NCBI GenBank assembly: GCA_016802295.1
Contig: JAESIW010000180.1
Coordinates: forward strand, 2,474,039-2,538,038
Length of the DNA stretch: 64,000 nucleotides
Source of the DNA: Brachionus rotundiformis
Taxonomy: Eukaryota; Rotifera; Eurotatoria; Ploima; Brachionidae
Reading direction: 5' to 3'
This document shows, in pieces, positions 25,255 through 36,505 of the stretch (positions are counted from its first letter, which is position 1; every line of letters begins with the position of its first letter). The notes under the pieces are model-generated. The model did no database searches, was not told where the DNA came from, and worked only from the letters and a program-made list of their open reading frames with translations. The translations under genes were made by a program, and so were the position numbers.

Positions 25255-27350
25255 ACCTTTACTGATAAAAGATATTTTCCATCAGCGGATCAAATTTATA
25301 AAAAATTTGATGCAGCAAAAAGAATCGCTTGATTGACCAAACTATTTGAGGGATTAAATTGAGCTTTTTAAAAGTTTGATAATAGCATTAGTAAAGTTGC
25401 ACAATTTTTAAGGAAAATTAACTTTACCTTTAGTGATAAACTTTCAGGAATAGAAGATAAATGGAATTTTGTTAAAGAAAATATTTTCCTGTCCATTGAT
25501 AAATGCTGTCCATTAAAAAAAAAATAAAAGAAAGGATAGATAACCAAAAATGTCCTTGGTTTTGTTTCGAATTAAAAACCTAAAAAATGAAATCATGTTT
25601 TGAGTCTAAATCCTCAAAAGATTTCAAAAATTCCAAAAAATTCTGGAATTTTTATAAGTCATCAATTAAAACTAGAGGAGATGCTGATCTTGGCAGCTTT
25701 CCAGAAGAACTAGCTCACCTGGATATATTGGTATTCATCCTAAAATACTAAAAGGTCTACCAGATTTTTTTGCTCCCTTACTACTTTTTCTCTATAATAA
25801 ATGCTTGAGATTAAAATCAATTTCTGATGACTGGAAGTTAGCCATTATTAATCCTTTATTTAAAAATAAAGGTAATAAATCAGATATTAATAACTACAGG
25901 GCTATTTCAGTTCTTTCTCCAATTGCAAAATTGTTTGAAAAATTAATGGCTCGTCAAACTTCAAGCTATGTTGAATCTTCAATATATTTTTTAATCGAAA
26001 GCATGGATTCAGACCTAGGCATTCATGTCAGACTGCTTTTCATGAATATCATAGAGAATTAAATCTAGCCAAAGAAAAGAAACTTACTACCTTATCACTT
26101 TGTATTGACTTTAGAAAAGCTTTTGACGTGATTGATCCAAATCTTCTTCTCTTGAAATTATTTCACTATGGATTTGACAATAATTCTTTAGGTCTTCTTT
26201 CATTTTGTCAATAGATCTCAAATAGTTCATCTTGGAAAGGAAAGATCAAAACCTATTTCTTTAAAGTTAGGTGTTCCACAAGGTTCAGTTCTAGGTCCGC
26301 TTCTTTTTCTGACTTTTATTAATGATTTTCCTTATCTCTTTGAAAATTTGAAATTAAAATGTTTGCTGATGATACTACGATTAGTCACTCTGAAAAGGAA
26401 TTAGAAAGTGTTTTAAAAAATTTTTCGGATACCATCCACAATCTTAGTGATTGGTGTCATTTTAATAAGGTTGATATAAATTGGTCAAAAACCTATTGTA
26501 TGGTCTTTTCAAATAGAAAAACTATTATTCCCAAAATGATTAATCTTTTTGGAAATGAAATAAAAGTTGTCGATGAAATAACTCTTTTAGGTTACAAAAT
26601 AGATCAAAATCTTAATTTTTCTAATTTTGCTTGTAGTATCTCATTAGTTGTGAATAAAAAATTATTCAGCATTAAAAGACTATTCTATCTATCAACATCT
26701 GTAAAAATACAGTTTTTTAAGACGTTTATATTAACTTATTTTGACTATTGCTTGACTATCTTGTGTTATTTCTTAAAAGAGGCAATTATTAAATTGGCTA
26801 AGAGTTATTATTTGACAATATTTAAATTGTTTAAGTTCAAATTTGAAGTAAATAACTTTAACGATATTAATAACTTCTTAGAAAAGTATGACCTATATGC
26901 ATTCCAACATAGAATACTAGATAGAATGTTATCTTTTGCTTATATAACACTATACTTTCATAACTCTCCTGAAAATCTTAGGCAGAATTTAAAGAAAAAT
27001 AATTCAAGAAATTTAAAATATAATTTAACGAACAGTGAGAATCTGATAGAACCAACATCTAAATCAGTAGATGGTGAAAAAACTTTTGGATTTTTCTATT
27101 TACGACTTTTAAATTGCTTTGTGATAAAGAGATCAATGTTGAAATTTACAACATTTAAGCATTCAATTTTTAATAGCATTAATCTAATTTTCTCGCATTT
27201 TGTAAAAAAAATCAAAAAATTTAATTTAAATATATCAATGTTTTATTTTTTAAATAATTATATAAATAATTAATATTTTTTAATTTGTGAAACTTATTTT
27301 TTTAAAATAAATGGAGTGTTAATCGGTCTTTATGACATGGGCACTAGGCT
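25255..27350 (+). pseudogene. LINE (CR1/Jockey-like non-LTR retrotransposon), 5'-truncated and frameshifted
   Basis: From about 25255 the + strand encodes the spacer before the reverse transcriptase (GIEDKWNFVKENIFLSIDKC, then PWFCFELK). The RT domain follows: DDWKLAIINPLFKNKGNKSD with NNYRAISVLSPIAKLFEKLM at 25830-25950, LCIDFRKAFDVIDP near 26100, a PQGSVLGPLLF-type motif near 26280, and MFADDTTISHSEKE at 26359. The C-terminal domain continues to the stop at 27273 and a non-coding tail runs to about 27350. Motifs fall in different frames with stops between them, so it cannot make an active RT. No endonuclease is visible upstream. A 3'-tail-only relative lies inverted at 12018-12100. Confidence 0.88.
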
Positions 27351-27369
27351 GTTGATTTACCTAAAAATT

Positions 27370-27510
27370 GAAAAAAATTAATTATTTAAGTCAGGCATTT
27401 AGACACTAACATTTAATGATTAAAGCTATTAAAACATCATCCTAACAATCCATCCTAATGATGATTACAACATTTTTGTAATTTGGAATTATTTATAGAC
27501 TTCATTTCTT
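27370..27510 (+). repeat. Dispersed repeat, copy 2
   Basis: Second copy of the repeat at 17230-17430, starting right after the LINE tail. The two copies share the AAGTCAGGCATTTAGACACT-type block and a downstream TTTGGAATTATTTATAGACTT block, with a shorter gap between blocks here. The DNA from about 27510 to the INPP5A stop at 28096 shows nothing else identifiable. Confidence 0.5.
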
Positions 27511-28095
27511 TCATATATTCCAGTTTTGATGAATTAACTTTTAAGCTGGTAAGAAAATGAAAGATTTTAGTAGTTTTTTTATTAAGAAATTCACAAAATT
27601 TTTATGTAAAAGGAGACAAAACGACATTAAAAATGGAATTATTTTACTAAAATTTTATTAGTTTTATTTGAATATATTTGGAAAAAATAAAATTTTAAAT
27701 AATTAAAAAACGTGCCGATCGTTTTTGAATATCTTAAATATTATTTACTGCTTTTTCACAGGCTATCTACAATTTACTATATTCTAAATTAAATAAAAAG
27801 AAAATAAATGTAAAAAAAAAGATCAAGTAAAATTCATTTAAAAACAATTTTTTTACATCACTTTACCCCAAAAATCGTCTATTTGTTCATATTTTGCTAC
27901 CTTAAAAGTCCAAATTAAATCATTATTTTTCTAACTGTTGAGAATAAATAATCTTTACAACAATTTTCAAGTTATTGATCAATAAAATTATTTTTATAAT
28001 GCACCAAAAAGCCTTAAACGAAAAATTTGAATGAACTTAAAATTGTTGTAAAAATTTGACAATTTTAAAGTTGTTTAATTCAACTTACTATTTAT

Positions 28096-31000
28096 TTAAT
28101 TGTTTAAATTGATACAGGTTTCTTCGTTATTGTTAATACTGTCGTACCCATTGCCATTTTTCACAAAACGATTTTCTACTTTTGAAAAATTTTTCTTAAT
28201 AGCTTTGTTTGGTAAATGGCTTTGGTTGAATAACAGAAGCTTTTTAAAAATATTGTGCTTGTTTAAGATTAATTTAAGGTGTTTATGGGTGCACGGTAGA
28301 GTTAAGAAAGAATGAATTTTTTTTAATGTAGCCAACGATTCAGACGATATGTTAAACTCGTCTAAATTACAGATTGAGCCTTCATCTTCACTGTTCAAGC
28401 ATTTAGATAGTTCACTAATTGTATTGTTTATGTATGCCATTAAATGATCAAGCTTATAAAAATTTCCATTTAGAGTATCCAGGAAAAAGGTGGAAAAAAA
28501 ACTTTTCTCTGATACATAACCATCAAGATTTTCACATATTTTCGCTTCAAAACCATTAGATAAACACTCTTCACAATTAAAAACCTGAATAAAATCTGGT
28601 TGAAGGATAATTTCAATAATTGACTTGAGCCAAGAATTTAAATTAATTATTTTCAAAGATGAATTGTTTGGTTTTGGCAAAAGATCTAAGCTATGAATTA
28701 GATATTGAGGATATTGCGAAAATTGTTGGTGATGTTTTACCAAAGATATACTATTGAACAAAGCATTGTCGTGAAAGTCTGCCGATAGATCATTAAAATT
28801 AAATAATTTATTATTTAAATAGGCATAGTTGAGCGGATAGGCTAGCGTATTGATATTATTAATAAAAATGCTGGTGTTTTTTGGATCTACTCTATCAAGC
28901 AAATGAGTTCTTGACTCCAATAATTTAAAAGACAAATATACAGGCTAAAAATAACTATTAAAATAATTCTTAAAATTTGATTATCTATTTACCTTATGAT
29001 CGCCCATGCAAATATTTTCCCCAATAATCGCGTATTCCGCACTGTCAAAATTGTGCTCTATTAGTTTCATAAAGTTTTTGTTCATGATAATTCTGTCACA
29101 CCATGCAGGACATCTAGACTCCATATATTTGTCTGGATTTTCAGCTTCTTCCATAAATGGATAAGTAGGTGGAAAATCTCGTTCGACTTCGAACAAATTC
29201 TCTTCAAACAGTGATAATTCAATATCATAATTCAGAAGCTAATCAATGTAAAGTTTTATGTAATTAAATAGCTTAATTTAAAACTCATTTACTTGTTTTC
29301 TAACATTCTGGATTGTTGATTCATAATGCCATTTAAATTTTTTCTCTTCTATTGTAAATATGTCTTTGTTATCTGAAGATTTACAGATAGCTTTTACCAA
29401 TTTTTGACTATTGTCTTTGAATTCAACCATTTTTTGCTTATTTGAAAAATCCTTGAATCAAATTATAAGCCTATTTAAATACTTAATTTGAAATCAAGCA
29501 TACTTTTATCAGGGTTGCCAAGTCAAGTCTAAAATTAAAATCACCGAATATGGCAAACATGACTTGATCTCTTCCGTTGAGAGTATTTTCATTTATCTTA
29601 TTAATTGAGTACTCTAGGGCTCGTTTACGGTTTGAGCTGTAAACAGAGGGCGTTGTGGTCATGGCTATGAGGTTTGATGGATCGTGGAACAAATGTATAT
29701 TTATTAAATCTATTTCTCTAAGCAAAAAAGCTAATTTATAGAAATTAATTATCAAAAATAGCTAATTACTGATTTTTTATTTTCCATTTTGTTTGAATGA
29801 ACCCTTTTCTCGACCATTGAAACTATTTTTAAATTTTATTAGATAATAAAAAAATTTTTTAGAAATTACATCAGAAAAATAATGTTTCATAAAACGTTCC
29901 TTGTAAATCAAATGATTATTATTCAAGTTTCCGCTGAATATCTGTCTTGAAGTATAATTAAAGTAGTATTTTTCTTAAATAAACAAAATAAATATTATTT
30001 TAAATTTAAATTAAATTCTAATACCATTAAAATTGAACAGTTGAACTTGATCATCTTTCAAATTCTTGTGGATCAAATAAACATTACATAAGCTCTGAAT
30101 AAAATTTAAAATAGTTAACAAAATCGAATTGAAATTTTAAAAAAAATTGAAATAAATAATAAATAATTAATATTTTCAAGACATCTTAATTGAAAAAAAG
30201 GTATATATTCGTATGAAATATTGTTCTAATATTTGTTATCCGAGTTAAATATCTAAAAATTTAATACTTACATTCGGTCCTTTTTGAGTCAAATTTTTAT
30301 ATATTCAGGGGCATTTAAAGTAGAATTATCATTAATACAAACTGAAATTATAGTTATAATTAGAATCTTAAATTTATGATGTGATATTAAATGATGTGAT
30401 TATTTTTTTAATTTTTATGAGAGAAATTCACATTCGCTAAAATATGGACTTAGATCAAATTTTAAATTAATTATTTTACAAATAGATAAAATACATGTTT
30501 AAAATCACAGTGATAGTATAACACAATCAATCAATTTCTTATATTTCAAATTAATAAAAATTAAAAACAAGAATTTTTTTAAGCATTTTTAAATTTTTTT
30601 TTCTTAAAATTTGAGTCATTCCGTTGACTAAAATTAACATTGACTTATATTAATTAAATTAACATCAAAAAAATATTAATCATTAATAATTAATATTTTT
30701 AATCATGAAATAACTAGAATTATTCATTTGAATTAAAAATGGAAATTATTCCGTATTTTTGATCCAAAAAAAGGACCATTTCGGAATGCTTAATTTTTTA
30801 ATATGTTAAATAATTTACCGTAAAATTTTTATCGTCCGTGAAATCAGAATCAATTACAATTAAGTATTTATCATACTGTTGAATGATATCATTTGTTAAA
30901 AATTTCCTTAAAAATAAAAATAATTAAATGTGTCTAGAATTCGATTTAATTTTTATTTTACTTAAAAAATGAATCAACTGATTGCATTGAGGTCTTGTAA

Positions 31001-31279
31001 TTTTTTCCGCCTATTTCTTGCATGTGCAAAGAAACAAATTCTGACTTAAGAACTGACAATTTCTTTTGAAAATTTAATTATTCAAGCAGTTAAAATATTT
31101 TTTCTTTACTTACATTTGTGAACTCATTTAGCCAAGGTTCCAGCAAATCGTCGAGCTTGTTAGAAAATAAATCCCAAATAGATCGAAAAATAAATTGAGC
31201 TTACATTTTCAAAAATGGTGCCAACATTGGCTGTAACCAGAAGGACATTAGTGCCCGATTCTGAATGCTTGGAATTCAT
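28096..31279 (-). CDS. INPP5A: Type I inositol polyphosphate 5-phosphatase (INPP5A) with a long C-terminal extension
   Basis: INPP5A removes the 5-phosphate of Ins(1,4,5)P3 and Ins(1,3,4,5)P4 to end Ca2+ signalling. ATG 31279 starts MNSKHSESG followed by the diagnostic VLLVTANVGTIFEN. Exons then give LHMQEIGGKNYKTSM (about 30970-31060), a Lys/Asp-rich exon near 30830-30900, a ~740-base intron, QWSRKGFIQTKW (about 29800), LINIHLFHDPSNLIAM with TPSVYSSNRKRALEY and the catalytic FGDFNFRLD (29500-29755). Next come CPAWCDRIIMNKNF and GENICMGDHK (28981-29196), joining in frame to PVYLSFKLLESR. The catalytic motifs (GDFNFRLD, PAWCDRI, GDHKPV) look intact. The last exon (28096-28940) then adds about 265 residues beyond the phosphatase fold and ends in LNN. 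Vertebrate INPP5A ends soon after the fold in a farnesylated CaaX motif, which is absent here. Confidence 0.93.
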
Positions 31280-34200
31280 TTGTTTTCTGTAATTTCTACC
31301 AGCGCACTTAAACTGCCCACAAGTGATGGTTAAGCTATCTAAATTAAAGCAAAACTGATAACATTTTTATAATTATCTATGAATGTTTAACTCAATAGAT
31401 AAGCAAGTTGGTTGAAAATAATAAAAATTTTATGATAATTTTGGATAAATTTTAACATAAATCCCTAAGATTAATTAGTAACCAGCACTGATTAGGAATA
31501 GCATAGCATAACATGAATTTTTTAATAAAAATTAATCAAACCACTAATTCGACGTTATCTTGCAATTCTTTCGAGCTCAGTCCAATAGATAACTTTTTGA
31601 ATAAACAATTTTATAATTAATTACCATAAACTCTTGATTTTGGATTAAAAAAAAATTTATGAATTCAATAAGATGAAATTTATTATAATTTTAAATAAGA
31701 CTATTTGAAAGCAGTTTAAATCATGTAGTGAAATGCTTTCAAATCTTAATTTTACTAGAGCTTTTTAATTTTCTATTGATCGATTGTTATTTAGGCTTTT
31801 AGGATAGATATATGCCAATGGAAATAATTTTTAAAATTTTAACGACGAATAAATTATGCTCAAAAGCTGTTGTACCTGATTTTGGATGAGACATATTGTC
31901 ATGTCATAAAAAAAAACTATTAATCATTTCTTGAAATTATTTTTTCGAGGTGCAAAAAAAAATTTTTTTGATTGATGCTTTTTCCCAAAATTGAACAGAT
32001 TCAGAAATTATCTGAATCTTTATATAAGATAGCCAGATTCATTTTATTTATGACGTAAATTTCCTACGCTAACTTAATAATCCGATTGACTTGAAAAATT
32101 TGAATAATAAATAAGCCCAACTTCCCTGCATTAAAATTTAGCTAATTTCTTATTCGAAATTAGCTAGTTTAAATCGTGATAAAATAAAATATAAGAAAAT
32201 TTTTTAAAAGATGCTAATTTCCAATTTAATTTTTAAAAGATTACTTTTATTTGAAAAAAATCACGCATCTATTGTTTTTATTCTAATGGAAAATGAAATA
32301 ATAAATTAACCATTTAGATTAATTGTTGTATAAACTTGATTTTTCGAATTCACTAGTTATCTAAATTAATAAAAAATTTCAATCAAATTAGAAAAAAAAA
32401 TTTTAAAATCGATTTTTTGTTTAAATTTTGTTTAAAGCCTGATCCTTGTTAAACATAATGACGAAAATAAGAAACAAAAGCATTTAACTAATGCAAAAAG
32501 GTAAGGAAAATAAATTGTCTATTGTAAAAATTAACCTAGATTTTTACCCGATGGCAACAAAATACTCGAATATAAATACTTGAGTATTTATTCAACATAA
32601 TAAATAACTTTATTAAGACTGATTAATTGAATCTTGTTCAAAATTTAGCTTAACCATTATGGCTTGGATTTAATGATTTAAGTAAAATCAATATTTTTTA
32701 ATATTTAGATATATGGAATCAATTACCAGACTTATGAAGTTATAATTCTAGATTAGTAATAATTCCTTATCAGCCAAAAATGAAATTTTTTTATCAAAAA
32801 TATCAGCCTAATGATTTTTTTATTGAAACAAACATGGGCCATTTATTCTACAAAACTAATTGATTAACCTGATACTTCAGGTTGGTTTGAAAGAGCTCAT
32901 TTAAAATCTTAAGTAAATAGCTTATAAATTATTTATTTAAATTCGTGCATTTAAATTTTAAGTATTTACGTTTGATCTAGTATTTATGATATCTAATCAT
33001 AAACAATCTTGAATACGTTCTCGAATGTTTTGTTCAATACTTTGATAAATAATTTATTAGATTAAAAAAAAAGTCTTATATAAAAGGTTAAAAAGCAAGG
33101 CAAATTATTAAATTGATCTTAGAAAGATTCTACTATTTGAATTAAATTTATTTGATTTTGATTTTTTTAATTAAAATCTGTTAACCTTAAGCTTCGCTAG
33201 GTTTATGAAAGTATAATTTTGGATAAAACATTTACTCTTTTAAATAACAATTCTTGCTTTTAACTTATTTTAAAAGCTCAAACAGGTTTTAAACAAACAT
33301 ATCTGTTTTTTTTTTCGATTAAACAGATTTATTCTGAGTTTAAAAAAAAATATCTTCGTCGATATTTTCTTAAAATTAATTTAAATTGTTATATTTTCTT
33401 ATTTAATAGCTAAACTCATATTCAAAAATTGAGATTTTTTATTTTACCATATAGTAACTTTAGCTTGAGAAATTCAAATATTTTGCTCAAAAATCGAAGA
33501 TTTTTAAAGATAAGTTGATGATGCAATCAATTCGTTTATAAATGCTAAAAAAAATATTTTTGAGTTGAGATTAAATTCAATAGAAAAAACTGCTGAGATT
33601 TTAAAAAAATAAAAAAATTCAAAATTTAAACTAATATTATCTATAAATTTGATAATCTCAAATTTAAAATTGATTTTCTATTTTTGAAAAATAAATTCTT
33701 ACTTATTGCTTTATAAATTATTTAATTTTCTAAATTATTACCAGTTTTTGTAAAACATTATTCAAATGTTTAACTTTAAATAAATTTTACACTTTTTTTA
33801 CAGATTAGCAACAATAAAATTCTAATGAGATTTTATATATTAATTTTTTTAAAGTGTAAAAACATGATTTCTCAGAAGTTTAGCTAATTTTAATATATTT
33901 AACTTCAATATAACTCATATAAAAATTAATCATCTCTATTGATAGAATTTTAGTTTTGGTGTGGGTTAGTAAAAATAAGTGCTTTACGTAACATAAAACA
34001 ATCAATACTACTCGCTTTAAGCGTTCAAACTAATTAGCTAAAAATTCATGCCATAAATCGGTAATGATAAAATTGATATTTAATTTAAAATAATCCTAAT
34101 TAGCAAATTTAAGCCAATTTTTTAAAGATTTCATTCGACTCAAAATCATACTTTATTTTAATGATTCAAGAAGCTTAATAATATTACTGCTCATTTTAAA

Positions 34201-35086
34201 ATCAATGTACATTGGACATTTTAATAAATTCAGCCAGGCTTTAATATCTTGGAACGCATGGTCAAGCCAGCTTTAGTTGCTTGAGTGAAAATGATGATTG
34301 CCATAAATGGTTTTATGCTTAATGAAACTTAGATTGAAACATAACAAATCTTGGAAAGGTAATGTAAAGACGCATTAAAAAAAATAGTGTCTCTGGTAAA
34401 ACCAAGACATTTCTCATATAGTGATAAAGGAATTTATTCCTTTTCTGTTAGATCTCATCTTTCTACGCAATAAACTAATAAATTATCTTCACTACCATCA
34501 CTATGCCCAAATCTCAAAAGACTTTTCCAATAGATCAAAAAATATAATTTAAATCACCAATAAGCATGGGATTTAAATCCCAGTATTTATAGTAAAAATC
34601 AAGGTAATTTTATCATATATCAATTTTTTTTTGTCGCAGAAAATTTGTTCTCTATCAAATTATCGTAATTTTTTTTAAACATTTAAATTTGATCATTGTC
34701 CAAATTAACCAAAATAAAATGTTTTGATGTGGGAATCCAACTTTTATTGTTTGGTTATGGCTAATAAAATACAATTTTTAAACTAAAAATTATATTTTCA
34801 AAGTTTTGAACTTTTACGTATCCAATTTATTTGATAAGAAAAATTATTCAAGTAATAAATTCTAAAACTAAAAATAGATTCATCATGTTCTCCTCTCATT
34901 CAATCTGATTCAATACTCAAATTAAAAACTATTCATATTTAAGTCGTTTATAGATCAGTTTTGATTGCGATAATTCTAAATTTTATTCAAGAAAAATTTA
35001 AGTCAAATAAATTGTTTTAGAAAATTAAATTGAATTAAATAAACTTTTCTGAAAAATCAATTATCAATACTTTAATTAATAATTAT
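31280..35086. other. Gene-free AT-rich stretch
   Basis: About 3.8 kb with no supportable gene, RNA or clean mobile element. Near 34390-34600 a minus-strand phrase (MLIGDLN) and a + strand phrase (MLNET) hint at decayed retrotransposon endonuclease, but both are surrounded by stops. The INPP5A promoter should lie just above 31280. Confidence 0.5.
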
Positions 35087-35980
35087 TTATGACCAAAATT
35101 GCTTTTGTGAGCCATCTTTGCAGTCTCTTAGATAAACTGAATGGCTTGAACCATCATTAAAAAAGAATGTTACTTGATCATTTCCAGTTCCCCAGCCATC
35201 AAACGCCCAATATCCATTATTTCCTCTATGTGCACCATTAATGCCTCTAAATTTAGCAGAAACTACTAATTTTTCGTTCGTATTGAAAAGGCCAACATTT
35301 CTGTAATAGTTATTATTTGTTTCACCAGTAGCATGGTAACATTGATAATCAGAATTTCTAAAAATATTTCTATTAGACAATTTCACATTGCAGTATGTTT
35401 GTCCAGGAGGTTTATTGCTAGTAGCTAGATCCCAAGTAGACGCGTAAAGATCTAAACCTCCTCCCAAGTTTGAATTGGTTACTATAATTTCATGTCTTCC
35501 ATGACCACAGTCGATTTCCAACACATGGCCACAAAATTTTGGATCAAATTTCAAATTTCCAAGTGATTCGATATTTCCTAGAGCAACTGGTAAACGAATT
35601 GAATAGTCGGCTTTTGGAAGTTCACAAGCACCAACCTCATATGCTCCGTGCCTAGTAGTCAAGACATTTCCTTGAGTCGGTCCAGATCCTGATCCATCGG
35701 ATGAAGTGTCTAAAAGACCACAAACTGCATTTGAATTGTACAAGCTAACTGCATTATTTTTTTGTATTGAGCCTTTCTTTAACCAACAAGTTCCACCGTT
35801 GTAATTTGTCCAAGTGAAATGAGTACAACCGGGCGTTTGTCTGCATTTAGGGCCGCATTGCTCGCCAGACAAGCGGTCATTTTGAAAATCATTTCCAAAA
35901 AAGTCACAGTCAAGAGCCCAATTAAGCTTATTGACGTGATCATAGTTCCAATTAAAGCCATTAATGCCTTTTAAGATTAT
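35087..35980 (-). CDS. Secreted-type PAN/apple-like plus double-psi beta-barrel (DPBB/expansin-like) protein
   Basis: One uninterrupted frame of about 297 codons. The N-terminal about 75 residues form a Cys-rich apple/PAN-like module (WALDCDFFGND, then LSGEQCGPKCRQTPGCTHFT and NYNGGTCWLKKG). A Ser/Gly linker (SSDGSGSGPTQG) follows. A barwin/expansin-like double-psi barrel comes next: HGAYEVGACELP, CGHVLEIDCGHGRHEIIVT, then GLDLYASTWDLATSNKPPG, the ATWD-type strand typical of DPBB proteins. A final about 80-residue beta-rich Cys domain contains FDGWGTGNDQVTFFF and VYLRDC. Such modules bind or loosen polysaccharides or inhibit proteases extracellularly. No ATG or signal peptide precedes the frame; an upstream signal-peptide exon is likely and the frame may enter by splicing near 35970. 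It is intronless over 0.9 kb, unlike its neighbours. Confidence 0.75.
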   Translation of the reverse strand: MILKGINGFNWNYDHVNKLNWALDCDFFGNDFQNDRLSGEQCGPKCRQTPGCTHFTWTNYNGGTCWLKKGSIQKNNAVSLYNSNAVCGLLDTSSDGSGSGPTQGNVLTTRHGAYEVGACELPKADYSIRLPVALGNIESLGNLKFDPKFCGHVLEIDCGHGRHEIIVTNSNLGGGLDLYASTWDLATSNKPPGQTYCNVKLSNRNIFRNSDYQCYHATGETNNNYYRNVGLFNTNEKLVVSAKFRGINGAHRGNNGYWAFDGWGTGNDQVTFFFNDGSSHSVYLRDCKDGSQKQFWS

Positions 35981-36505
35981 CAAGACTTTTTGTAAAAGAA
36001 ATTAAAATTTAAAAAAAATGTAAAAATTCAGGAATACTTGAAAATAAATTTAAACTTTTCATTTTTTTCGCTTAATGATTAGAAACAAAAATGAAAGACA
36101 TTTTTAATAAATAATTTTTATGTCAAAGTAATTTATTTACTTTGATATATTAAAATTTTTGTTGAATTTAATTAACATCATTGCTAAATTTTTAAAAATT
36201 TTTAGTCAATATTAATTAGCTTTGAGAAATGGCATGACCATCGATATGAATTTATTGCATTATTAAATTTAATCTAAAAATTTTTTGATAAATATGTTGA
36301 AATTGTTAAGATATTTTTTTTATGCTACAAACTAATGTCGAATTCTTATGTTGAATAATAAAGGTTCAATTATTTATTAGATCAAATTGGATCAGTAATT
36401 GGTTAAACATATTAAAATTTAAAGTTTAAAATCAAAAATTATTTTCAGATCTAGGTTTAAAATAAAACAAGACTAGGAAGGCAAAAGTTTGATTCTAAAC
36501 AACAA

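Noticed and set aside
34180..34620. Possible decayed LINE endonuclease (minus-strand MLIGDLN; plus-strand MLNET)
   Set aside because: Short phrases on opposite strands, surrounded by stops; not enough to call an element.
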